From Candidatus Wallbacteria bacterium (GTDB taxonomy: Bacteria; Muiribacteriota; UBA6191; JACPRK01): a DNA stretch of 64,000 nt. Within the stretch, counting starts at the first letter, position 1; every line of letters begins with the position of its first letter. Where the stretch lies: assembly GCA_016213845.1 (NCBI GenBank), contig JACQZN010000036.1, positions 1-64,000 of the forward strand. Direction: 5' to 3'. This document shows positions 46,668 to 55,730 of the stretch, piece by piece. Under the pieces are notes generated by a model. The model had not been told where the DNA came from. It saw only the letters and a program-made list of their open reading frames with translations, and ran no database searches. The position numbers and the translations under genes are program-made.

Positions 46668-49600
46668 TCAGGGCGATCCCGTCAGCTCCAGCATCAGCTC
46701 GCGTCCCAGCAGGAACCGGCCCAGCGCCCGGACGCGCTCGCCCGCGCCCGCCCGACCGCGCGCCTGGAACCCGCGGGGTGAAGAGTGGACCAGCAGCCGC
46801 TTACCGGGCCAGTCGAGCACGTAGACCTCTTGGCCGGTCGGAGCATCGCGGAAGTGCTCGACGCGGCCCACGGCGCCGCGCAACCGCTCGGTCACCTGCG
46901 CCAGCTGCAGAGGATTCCTCGACCTCACGAAGCTCTCCATCCCTTCCTTCATCTCGCTCTCGAAGCGCTCGGGAACAGTTCCTGGCATCATCGGTTCGGC
47001 GCTCCTCTCGAGCAGCGAACCGCGACGCCTGGGAATCTTCAAGGCATCCAGGAACGAGAGGTTCCACTTCTCCTCCTCGGCCGAAACTTCCGCGGTCCGA
47101 TAGCTGCGTCGCGCGCGGTCCGACACATGGAGGTAAAGGAATGGCCCCGCTCCGAACTCGGTGTTGTAGCTCTCCTGCGGCGTCACCAGATCCTCGAACG
47201 GGGCCAGCTGGCGGCTGTGGTCCTGCAGCGCCACCTGGTGCCCCAGCTTGCGGACCGCCTCGAGCAGCAGCCCGACCGGACCGCTGGTCGAGTCGCCGGC
47301 CCCCGCGCCGGCGAACTTCGGCGTCACGACCATCTCGGCGGCCACATCCGGATGCAGCTCGCCTGCGAACCCTCGGATCTGGACGGTCCAGCCCGCGCCG
47401 CTGGCGTCCCGGGCCAGCGCCTGGTGGACCAGCTGGAAGAGCGAGGCCGCGCTCCACGGTGCGCCCGGCGCGCGCCCCTCGTCCAGCAGGAGAGCACGCG
47501 CCGCCAGCGCCTGGAAGAGCGTCGCGGCCACCGAGGCCGTCCGCAGCTCCCGCACTGGCTCGGGCGCCTCGATGACGGGTGCGCCGGACGGGCCGCCTGC
47601 AAACAGATAGGTTCCCCAGCGGCGGCTGGCAGGGACACGCTCCCGCAGGAGCAGCGCGCGGCGCGTACCCGGGGGCGGTTCGTGCCACCATGCCAGCTCG
47701 TAGCCGACGTGGGCGGCCATCGCCGTGACCCGCGCCAGCTCGAGCGGCCCGGGAGCGGCCAGGCGGGTGAGCGGCCCGATCACCTCTGCGTCCAGGAATT
47801 GCAGGCAAGCCGTGGTCGGTGGGCTGGATTGCGCCTGCGCCGCGGCGTCGGCCCGGGCGAGCAGTTCGGGGAGCCCCTCCCGCGTCTCCGGGAGCGGAGC
47901 GTCGCCGTACCGGGCGCGCCGCACGAGGGCCAGCGCCTCATCATCGTAGAAGAGCTGGGCAAATCCCCGGGCAGCGGTCTCGGCCTGGCAATGACGGCCG
48001 GGCACGTGGCGCCAGGTGACCTCCGCCTTCCCCAGCACGGAACGTAGCCGGTCGAGCGGCAGCGCAGCTGGCACCTCCGACACGGCGGCCAGCTCCGTCG
48101 GCCCCGAAGCGGCGCGGCGCACGGAGAGCACGTCGTAGTGGCGGAAGACACGGTGCGCCGCCTGGAAGAGCGTGCGCGGGTTGACGAGGACGTCGGCGCT
48201 GCCGTCGATATTGGTCTCGGGGTGCGCCCCCGCGACGAAGAGCGCCGCCGCGTCCAGCGCTTCGAAGAGCGAGGCCGCCAGCTCCACGGCGCCAGGGTCC
48301 GCCAGCGGATGCGGCACCTGCACGATCAACCGCCGTCCTGCCTGCCGCCGGAACGCATAGATGCCGCCGCCCCGTGGCCGCTTCGGAGCAGCCCGGCTCT
48401 CGGAGAGATAGACCAGCTCGCCGACCCGGGCGGTGGCCATCTCGAGCCCGGCCAGCGAGCCGTCCGCCTCGCGCAGCGCCGCATCCCAACTCGCTTGCCC
48501 CTCCATGGCCCGGCGCAGGTGCACGACCGCCGAGGAGAAGGCGTTCTCTTCGTGCGGCCAGGGACGCGCGAAGGCGTTGATCGACTCGCGCGGCAGGAGC
48601 AGCCGCCCGTCGAAGGCCAGCCGCAGCGCCAGGTCCGCCACCGGCGCAGCGGGCTCCACCACCGCCGGCGAGCCACTGCGCGCGGGCACCGTGACCGGCA
48701 GCCACGACGCGGTCGGCACCGTGAGCATGAGCAGGAACCCCGCAGCGTTTCCGAGGAGCGCGGAGATCCCCGACACCAGCAGCGTCGGTCCCAGCACCAG
48801 CGCTGCGTTCTCGCGCTGGATCATCTTCACGGCCAGCAGCGTCGGCAGCATGTACCCGAAGCCGAACAGGTCGAGCGGGTTGAGTCCGGGCATGACGCTC
48901 ACGGCGACGTGCGCGGCGCCGAACTTCAGCCCGTAGCCGACCAGGAACGCCGCCAGCGTCTTTCGCGGCCCCTCGATCGTCACGTTCTCGAAGATGCCAA
49001 GCTTCACGACGCGCCGCGTCACCTTGTAGATGACGAACGCCTCGATGCAGGTCGCCACGAGCTTCCCGGGCTCGAACCAGGTCAGACAGACCAGCGCCGG
49101 CACCATGATGCCGTTGAAGTCCCAGCCGTACCTGAGCGCCGCCTTCGACGCCAGCACCATCCCGGTCATCAGCAGGATGTAGCTCTTGGGATTGGCCAGC
49201 AGGTCGATGGCGAAGCTGTCATAGGCCAGCTCGATGCGGCTGACGCTGAAGTTCGTCAGCGGCATCAGCACGAAACGCATCGCCAGGTAGGTCGCGCCGA
49301 TCGGCAGCATCACGGGCGGGATGCCGTCCAGCACGCCGGTCTTCCAGAACATGTTGGCCAGGAGCGGCACGCAGATGAGGCCGATGGAGTGGAGGTTGCT
49401 CCTGAGCGCCGCCGCCTGAGGCCAGGCGTCCCCGAGCTCCAGAAACACCATCGGCAGCACGTACCCCTCCGTCACGGCCCGCAGCAGCGTCCCCACGATC
49501 ACCAGCGCCAGGAAGCGGTCACGCCCGAAGAAGACCGACCAGAATCCCAGCCGGCAACCGCCGTCGGAGAGCGCGCGCACGATCAAATAGGTCGCCACCG

Positions 49601-49808
49601 CCTGCAACGTGATCACCAGCCCCGCGGCCGGATTGAGCAGATAGATCGGCGCCAGGTAACCCGGCACGACCAGCCCCGAGAAGCCGCCGCCGAACGTCTC
49701 CGTGGCGAACGCCATGAAGAGCACGCCGATCAGCACCGGCGTCAGGAGCGAATAGGTGAACCCCTCCGGGAAGATCGCCAGCGGCAGCCACTCGGCCATC
49801 GTCGTCAC
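46668..49808 (-). CDS. PgsC/CapC-like membrane protein (two tandem PgsC-type halves) with large C-terminal extension carrying two hydrolase-like repeats
   Basis: FSGLVVPGYLAPIYLLNPAAGLVITLQAVATYLIVRALS...RDRFLALVIVGTLLRAVTEG; second half WDFNGIMVPALVCLTWFEPGKLVATCIEAFVIYKVTRRV...GPRKTLAAFLVGYGLKFG. Confidence 0.8.
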   Translation of the reverse strand: MTTMAEWLPLAIFPEGFTYSLLTPVLIGVLFMAFATETFGGGFSGLVVPGYLAPIYLLNPAAGLVITLQAVATYLIVRALSDGGCRLGFWSVFFGRDRFLALVIVGTLLRAVTEGYVLPMVFLELGDAWPQAAALRSNLHSIGLICVPLLANMFWKTGVLDGIPPVMLPIGATYLAMRFVLMPLTNFSVSRIELAYDSFAIDLLANPKSYILLMTGMVLASKAALRYGWDFNGIMVPALVCLTWFEPGKLVATCIEAFVIYKVTRRVVKLGIFENVTIEGPRKTLAAFLVGYGLKFGAAHVAVSVMPGLNPLDLFGFGYMLPTLLAVKMIQRENAALVLGPTLLVSGISALLGNAAGFLLMLTVPTASWLPVTVPARSGSPAVVEPAAPVADLALRLAFDGRLLLPRESINAFARPWPHEENAFSSAVVHLRRAMEGQASWDAALREADGSLAGLEMATARVGELVYLSESRAAPKRPRGGGIYAFRRQAGRRLIVQVPHPLADPGAVELAASLFEALDAAALFVAGAHPETNIDGSADVLVNPRTLFQAAHRVFRHYDVLSVRRAASGPTELAAVSEVPAALPLDRLRSVLGKAEVTWRHVPGRHCQAETAARGFAQLFYDDEALALVRRARYGDAPLPETREGLPELLARADAAAQAQSSPPTTACLQFLDAEVIGPLTRLAAPGPLELARVTAMAAHVGYELAWWHEPPPGTRRALLLRERVPASRRWGTYLFAGGPSGAPVIEAPEPVRELRTASVAATLFQALAARALLLDEGRAPGAPWSAASLFQLVHQALARDASGAGWTVQIRGFAGELHPDVAAEMVVTPKFAGAGAGDSTSGPVGLLLEAVRKLGHQVALQDHSRQLAPFEDLVTPQESYNTEFGAGPFLYLHVSDRARRSYRTAEVSAEEEKWNLSFLDALKIPRRRGSLLERSAEPMMPGTVPERFESEMKEGMESFVRSRNPLQLAQVTERLRGAVGRVEHFRDAPTGQEVYVLDWPGKRLLVHSSPRGFQARGRAGAGERVRALGRFLLGRELMLELTGSP

Positions 49809-52456
49809 AAGAGCGGCAGCCAGAGCCGAAACGTCGTCCCCTCGCCGACGCGGCTCGATAGCTCCACGCCGCCGTCCATGTCGGCCAGCGCGCGGTGGAC
49901 CTGGTGGGGGAGGAGCTGACCTGCGCTCTGCCAGACACTCGACAGACCCGATTCATCCGCCGGCTCCTCGAAGAACCGCGCGACCGCGTCCTGCGGGAGA
50001 CCAAACCCCTCGCCGCGGATCTCGACCGCCACGCGGCCTTCCTCCTGCCGCACCCGCAGCACGACCGACCCGCCCGATGGCGCGTTCAGCAGCGACTGGT
50101 ACAGCAGCGCTTCCACCGAGCGCGAGAGGAACGCCGGATCGCCGCGCACCGGATCGGGCGGCACGCCCTCCTCGAGCTTCACGGTACACCCCTTCTGGGA
50201 CGCGAAGTCCTGGCTGTTCTCGACGGCACCGCGCACACCGGCCAGCATGTCGAGCGGCACCCGCTGCAGGCGGTCGCTGGTCAAGCCGAACTGGCTGACG
50301 CGCTGGAAGTCTTCGAAGAGCTCGGAGAGCTGACTGGCCGATCGGTAGACGATCCGACCGGTCTCGGCCGCCTCATCGACCGTACCCCGGAAGTCGGTGA
50401 AGTCCTCCGCATACCCCAGGACGACCGACAGGATGTTGCGAACCTTCAAGGTCACGGCTTCGAGCATGTGGGTCCGGAGCTGGTCGAGCGCCCGGTGACG
50501 GGACACGTCGAGCGCCGTGCAGAGATACCCCTTCACGACCGGCGCCTGCGCGGTCTCCTCCCGCAGGACCGACCAGCTCACGAAGTACGCCGCCCGGGAG
50601 CCGGCGGGCGAGAACTCCTCCTGGAGCACGCGGCCAGTATCGAATAGGCGGTCGAGGCAATCGCGGACGGTGGTGCCTTCGCGGGTGAAGATGGCCCCGG
50701 CGAGGTCGAAGAAGTTGGCGCGCGCCGCCTCATCGCGCGAGCGGGAGACCGCGCGGGCGAACGCCGAGTTGACGGTCGTCACCTCGCCCAGGAGGTTCCC
50801 CGTCAGCACGCCGACTTCGAGGCGCTCGAAGACGTCGCGCAGGTAGTCGCGCTCCCGGGCGGTCTCGTCGGTCAGCGTGCTCAGATCTTCCAGCTCGCGG
50901 TCGCGCGGGTCGTGGAACAGTCGCTGGGCGATGGGTCGCGCCTCGCTCCTGGCGCCGCCCGTGACGAGCTGGCGCTCGAACTCGCGCACGGCAAACTCGC
51001 GGGCAACGGCGGTCAGGGTCCGCGCCCGCGGGCCGCGCAGCTCGAGCGAGCTCGACTGGCCGAGCACGAACGCCCAGTAGCCGAGCAGCCGCTTGCCGAG
51101 GAAGAGCGGCACGACCACGACCTCGCGGCCTCGCAGCACGCCCTCCAACCGCGTGATTTCGGCGCCCTCGAAACGCACCAGGGCACTGGCGATCTGTTCT
51201 TCCTCGTCCTTCGGCAGTCCGCTCGAGGCCTCGACCACCGGCAGCTCGCCCTTCTCGCGCGCGCTCAGGAGCGCCGAGGCGCGGCAGTCGACGTACTGCC
51301 CCATCGTCACCAGCGCTTCCTTCCAGCCCGCTCGCGCGGCGGCCCCGCCTCCCGACACGCCGCCCGTGAAGCGCAGGAGCACCGCCCGCAATCGCTGGTC
51401 CTGGTCCTGCAACTTGTAACGAAGTACCAGGGCGAACAGCCCGAGATCGAGCGCCAGGAGCGGTGTGACGGGCAGCAGCAAGCCGGCGTACAACGCCAGC
51501 AGGAGCGAGCTCGACACCGTGCCCACGATCGAGAGGGCCAGCAGGATGTACGAGCTGACGACGCTGAACCAGCGGCAGAGATTGAAGAAGGCGACCCCCA
51601 TCGCCAGATGGGCTCCGAGCCGCATCGGCAATCCAGCGTCGACCAGGCCGTAACCCGCGACCAGCGTGTGCAGCGCGTGGGCGGCGACCTCGACCTCGGG
51701 CATCGGGCGGCCGTGGCCGGTGGTCGGCGTCGGGAAGGAGCGGGTCGCCGAGCCAGCCGAGAGCCCGACCAGGGCGGGGCGGCCGCTCAGGACGGACGCA
51801 GGCATTTCTCGGCGCGCCAGGCGCAAGAGCGATACGTACGGCAGCGAGCGCGCGGCCCCCGTGAAACGGATGCGCGTGGGGACGGCAGCCGCAACGCCCA
51901 GATGGCGCGCCACGCGGTGCTCGAACAAGCTCCCCGGCGGCACCTCTGCCGGCACCTCGGCGTGGAGCCGCCGCAGGATGCCGTCGTCGTCGGACTCGTG
52001 CGTCCAGACGCCCCAGTCGTCGTGAAACGCCGCCAGCGCCTTGGCGCGCGCGGGAAGCGACTCGGGCAGCTCGGGCGCCGGCCGCAAGCTGAGGACGAGG
52101 GGCGTCGATCCGCGCGCTTGCTGCAGCTGAGCCAGCTTCTGGGGCGACGCCGCAAGCAGGACGGAGGTCAGTCCGGGCGAGAGCCCGACGACGGAGGGGC
52201 GGGCGGCGAACACGCCTTCGAGGAGCTGCGCCAGCCGATCGGGCTTCCAGGGCCAGTCGCCTTCCTCCAGCAGCGCCGGCTCGTCTATGGTCACGATGAC
52301 CGCGCCGCCCGGATCGCCCGCAACGGTTTGAAGTCGGGCGAAGCCGTCGAAGAGCTGGTCGTCCAGCCGGGCGACCGCCGGGACACGCCCGACGAAGAAG
52401 GATGCGACGCCGACCAAGGCCACCCCCGCGAGGCGCCAGGGACCCGGGTTGGACAT
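49805..52456 (-). CDS. CHASE2 - GAF - PAS histidine-kinase-like protein (degenerate H-box)
   Basis: CHASE2-like extracellular N-terminus (LDDQLFDGFARLQ...VIVTIDEPALLEEGDWPW...), three TMs, PAS (LEVGVLTGNLLGEVTTVNSAFAR), HK-like C-terminus; 4-nt overlap with the PgsC-like gene. Confidence 0.8.
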   Translation of the reverse strand: MSNPGPWRLAGVALVGVASFFVGRVPAVARLDDQLFDGFARLQTVAGDPGGAVIVTIDEPALLEEGDWPWKPDRLAQLLEGVFAARPSVVGLSPGLTSVLLAASPQKLAQLQQARGSTPLVLSLRPAPELPESLPARAKALAAFHDDWGVWTHESDDDGILRRLHAEVPAEVPPGSLFEHRVARHLGVAAAVPTRIRFTGAARSLPYVSLLRLARREMPASVLSGRPALVGLSAGSATRSFPTPTTGHGRPMPEVEVAAHALHTLVAGYGLVDAGLPMRLGAHLAMGVAFFNLCRWFSVVSSYILLALSIVGTVSSSLLLALYAGLLLPVTPLLALDLGLFALVLRYKLQDQDQRLRAVLLRFTGGVSGGGAAARAGWKEALVTMGQYVDCRASALLSAREKGELPVVEASSGLPKDEEEQIASALVRFEGAEITRLEGVLRGREVVVVPLFLGKRLLGYWAFVLGQSSSLELRGPRARTLTAVAREFAVREFERQLVTGGARSEARPIAQRLFHDPRDRELEDLSTLTDETARERDYLRDVFERLEVGVLTGNLLGEVTTVNSAFARAVSRSRDEAARANFFDLAGAIFTREGTTVRDCLDRLFDTGRVLQEEFSPAGSRAAYFVSWSVLREETAQAPVVKGYLCTALDVSRHRALDQLRTHMLEAVTLKVRNILSVVLGYAEDFTDFRGTVDEAAETGRIVYRSASQLSELFEDFQRVSQFGLTSDRLQRVPLDMLAGVRGAVENSQDFASQKGCTVKLEEGVPPDPVRGDPAFLSRSVEALLYQSLLNAPSGGSVVLRVRQEEGRVAVEIRGEGFGLPQDAVARFFEEPADESGLSSVWQSAGQLLPHQVHRALADMDGGVELSSRVGEGTTFRLWLPLL

Positions 52457-52618
52457 ATCGCGAAAGAGGGTGTGGGGTGCGGGCCGCCGATCGCCCGGCG
52501 GACCATCCGCCGCCGCGACCCCCGCGGCCGTGGAAACGGAGCGATCGCCGACACGGTAACATGAGCGGCCTGTTCGGCGCGGGAGCTAGATGGGGAAGCG
52601 GGGGTTGCGAACGCCCCG

Positions 52619-52689
52619 CTCATCCTGAGCTTGTCGAAGGGTCATCCTGAGCCCACCGGCAGGCTCAGGACAGGCTTGTCGAAGGATGC
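52619..52689. repeat. CATCCTGAGCTTGTCGAAGG(ATG) dispersed repeats
   Basis: CATCCTGAGCTTGTCGAAGG-GTCATCCTGAGCCCACCGGCAGGCTCAGGACAGGCTTGTCGAAGGATG; second copy at 53743-53766. Confidence 0.85.
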
Positions 52690-52834
52690 ACCGGATGCAG
52701 CTTTCCAGCTTCCGCCGTCTAACCCTTCGCGGGCGCCTCCGGACGGCCACCCATCCTCGGTCTATAATCCGCCGTCTTCTGTCTCCGCATCGCACTCTGA
52801 AGTCGTCGGTCTGCAAAGTGGCGTCTGTAATGAG

Positions 52835-54382
52835 ATGACGGTTGGCCTCACGTTCACGCGTTTCAGCACCCGCCGGACGCTGGCCATGGCGTGCGCTGGT
52901 GGCGCTTTTGCGGCGGCACTCGTTGCGCAGGACGGGTGGACCCTCGCTGGGCTCTCGGGGCGGCTGCTCGCAAGTCCGGGGATGCTCTCGGCCCGGGAGC
53001 GGGAGATCGTCCAAGCGGGCGAGATGATCACCGCGCCGGGGACTGGGGGCGGGCGTCTCTGCATCGTGCCGCTGGGAGCGGGAAGCTCCGCTATCTTCGA
53101 ACTGAAGGACGGGGAAGCCCCGCGGCGCATGGCGGCCGGAGTGCGCCTGCGAAGCGTGGCGGCGACGGCGCGGTTCGACGGGCGCCGGGTGGAGCTGGAG
53201 GCGCACCTGACGATCGAGTGCGCAGCGGTCGGGGTTCCGGCACGCCGTGCGCTCGCCTGGCAGCCGCCCGGGACCGTGACCGGCGTCTCACTGATGGACG
53301 GCAGCCGGGCCGTGCCCGTGGAGCCGTTGCCCGCGGCCGGCCTGCTCGTCTTCGAGCTGAATGCCTGGACGGGGACGCGGACGCTACGGCTGGCGGCATC
53401 CTTCGAGGAAGAGGACGAACCCGACCCGGCGGATCGCTTTGCGGCGTGGCTTCCGTGGGACCTGGACCCGGCATTTCCGGAGCGCGCCGAACTTTCGATC
53501 GCCTGGAAGGAACGTCCGGCCGGCATCCCGGTCGAAGGGAACGTGCAGGGCGAAGACCTGGTGTTTTCCTCTGGGCCGAGATCTCGGCGGCCGGCGTGGG
53601 GATACCTGCCCGGCCGATTCGAGACGGCGGCCGACGACCGGCTCACAGTGTCCGCCCCGGCCGGGTTGCAGGCCACCAGAGGGGCGGGCTTCGACAAGCT
53701 CAGCCTGAGCGGATCCGGAGGGGGACCTCCCCCGAACACCGCTCATCCTGAGCTTGTCGAAGGATGCCCGTCAGCCCAGTCCCCCTCGCGAGCAGCCGCG
53801 GCGCTGCCCTGGGCGCGGCGCGTGCTCGCGGCGCTCGAGAGCGAGCTGGGCCCGGTGGGCGACGGGGCCCGCGTCGACGTGGCGGCCGCCGGCTCGGGCC
53901 GCACGGTCGGCCGAACCGTGATCGTGCGGGAGCTGCCGGCCGGGTCCGCCTCACCGAACGACTGGTCGCCGGACGGGTGTCTCTTCCAGCTCGCCCACGA
54001 GCTGGCTCACCTGGCCTGGCCTGCGACGGGCGGCCACGACAGCCTCTCCGAGGGGTTGGCGCAGGTCGCGGCGTGGAGGGTCGCGGCGCGGCTGGGCGGC
54101 GTGGCCCGCGGACAGGCAGTGCTGGAGCACTGGCGCGAGCTCACGGCAGCCAAAGGCCTCGATGGAGCGCGAACGGTAGGCGGCCGCCTGGCGCGGCTGA
54201 CCGATCCGTTCCGGACGCACGGACCGGGCGATCCTGTCATCGAGGCGATCTACGCAGCGCAGCCGCTGGCCCTCCTGGAGCGGTGGGAATCGCTCAGGCG
54301 GGCGCGATTTTCTGCCGGCGAACAGGCAGCGCTGGCGCGAGAGCTCCTGGGCGACCCGCACGCGGACGGGGGCGCGCGATGA
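52835..54382 (+). CDS. Secreted protein with M1/gluzincin-like HExxH motif
   Basis: LFQLAHELAHLAWPATGGHDSLSEGLAQVAAW (HELAH then downstream E in SEGLAQ); signal-like N-terminus. Confidence 0.6.
   Translation: MTVGLTFTRFSTRRTLAMACAGGAFAAALVAQDGWTLAGLSGRLLASPGMLSAREREIVQAGEMITAPGTGGGRLCIVPLGAGSSAIFELKDGEAPRRMAAGVRLRSVAATARFDGRRVELEAHLTIECAAVGVPARRALAWQPPGTVTGVSLMDGSRAVPVEPLPAAGLLVFELNAWTGTRTLRLAASFEEEDEPDPADRFAAWLPWDLDPAFPERAELSIAWKERPAGIPVEGNVQGEDLVFSSGPRSRRPAWGYLPGRFETAADDRLTVSAPAGLQATRGAGFDKLSLSGSGGGPPPNTAHPELVEGCPSAQSPSRAAAALPWARRVLAALESELGPVGDGARVDVAAAGSGRTVGRTVIVRELPAGSASPNDWSPDGCLFQLAHELAHLAWPATGGHDSLSEGLAQVAAWRVAARLGGVARGQAVLEHWRELTAAKGLDGARTVGGRLARLTDPFRTHGPGDPVIEAIYAAQPLALLERWESLRRARFSAGEQAALARELLGDPHADGGAR
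53743..53766. repeat. TCATCCTGAGCTTGTCGAAGGATG repeat inside a CDS
   Basis: Read in frame as AHPELVEGC within the HELAH protein. Confidence 0.88.
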
Positions 54383-55074
54383 TGCAGCGCGTCACGGCCA
54401 GCCGCCGCGGCTTCGGCCTCGGCATCTTCATGGTCCTGGGCGCGGCGCTCCTGACGGCCATCTTCGTCGGCGCCTACTACCGCTACTCGCTGGGACTGGC
54501 CCGCGAACGCGCGCTGGCCAGCCTGGGCCTGGTCGCCTCCAACGTCGCCCGCTCCGCCATCGACGAGGCGCTCTATGACCTCTTCGCCCGCGCCAACATG
54601 CCCGGCGAAGAGCGCAGAAGCGGCCTCGATATCTTCCGCGAGCTCCGAAGCATCGAAGCCGGCCGCTCGTTCTCGTACGTCTTCTATCCTGAAAAGACCC
54701 GTTCAGTCTTCACCGACCCGGGCGTGCAAGCCGGCCCGGTCCAGGTCCGAGTCCGGTACACCACCGTCTCTTCCACCCTCGTCCGCTCGGGCGTGCGCCG
54801 GATCTCGCTCTGGCCGCCGCCCCGCATCTGCAGCACGCTCCAGATCACCTACCGCTCCGTCCGCCTCGCCGTCGGCCTCGTCGACTTCGAGTGCGCAGCG
54901 TCCGCCGGGGGCGCGCTGCCCGCCGTGAAACGGACCGCCTACCTGCGCAAGCAGTTCACGCTGGTGGAGCTCTCCCGGCAGCCCGCCCTCTACGCCGTGA
55001 ACATCAGCCCCATCAACCTGGCGTCCGGAGTCGAGCGCAGCCGCGGCGAGGCTGCAGAGGCGGCCGCTCGATGA
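54379..55074 (+). CDS. Single-TM pilus/secretion-associated protein of the pseudopilin operon
   Basis: MMQRVTASRRGFGLGIFMVLGAALLTAIFVGAYYRYS; ATGA overlaps on both sides. Confidence 0.5.
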   Translation: MMQRVTASRRGFGLGIFMVLGAALLTAIFVGAYYRYSLGLARERALASLGLVASNVARSAIDEALYDLFARANMPGEERRSGLDIFRELRSIEAGRSFSYVFYPEKTRSVFTDPGVQAGPVQVRVRYTTVSSTLVRSGVRRISLWPPPRICSTLQITYRSVRLAVGLVDFECAASAGGALPAVKRTAYLRKQFTLVELSRQPALYAVNISPINLASGVERSRGEAAEAAAR

Positions 55075-55730
55075 GGCGCGGCTTCACGCTGCTTGAGCTC
55101 CTGATCGCCTCGCTGCTTCTGGCGACGCTCGCCGGGCTGGTCTGGGGACTGCTCTCGCTCGGCTCAGGGCAGTTCTATCGCGGCGGCCGAAAGACCGACG
55201 CCATGCAATCGGCGCTGCTGGTGCTCGAGGAGATCGCCGACGACCTGGGCCGCATGGTCGTCACCCCGCAGTTCGCCAGGGAGCCGGTGCGCATCAGCAA
55301 GGACCGCCGCAGCATCGCGTTTTCGGTCTTCGACCGCGCCCGCACGACAGACCGCGTCGTCGCCGGTTCCTCGGTCGTCTGGACGCTGGCCCCCGGCCCG
55401 CTCCCGGGCACAGTCGTGCCCGTGCGCAACGGCCAGCCTCGGCCCGCGCTGCTCTTGCGCGACTGGGAGTTGACCTTCTTCAGCATGCTCGACCCCGTGA
55501 GCCACGGACGCGACTACGTCCGAATCGCCGTCGAAGCGACCGGCGCCGATGCCACCGGCACCCACGCCTCCGTGCAGCTCGTGGAGTTGCGAGATTCGCG
55601 CCTGATGGCGTCGCTGTCCCGCACCTACCCGGTGCCCGCAGAGCTCCTCTCGGTCCCCGCGCCGGCGCCGCCGCCCGAGCTGCCGAGCACGCTCGTCGAC
55701 GCAATCGAGAAATCGAGGCGAGACTCGTGA
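55071..55730 (+). CDS. Type IV pilin/T2SS-like pseudopilin
   Basis: MRRGFTLLELLIASLLLATLAGLVWGLL prepilin N-methylation motif. Confidence 0.88.
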   Translation: MRRGFTLLELLIASLLLATLAGLVWGLLSLGSGQFYRGGRKTDAMQSALLVLEEIADDLGRMVVTPQFAREPVRISKDRRSIAFSVFDRARTTDRVVAGSSVVWTLAPGPLPGTVVPVRNGQPRPALLLRDWELTFFSMLDPVSHGRDYVRIAVEATGADATGTHASVQLVELRDSRLMASLSRTYPVPAELLSVPAPAPPPELPSTLVDAIEKSRRDS

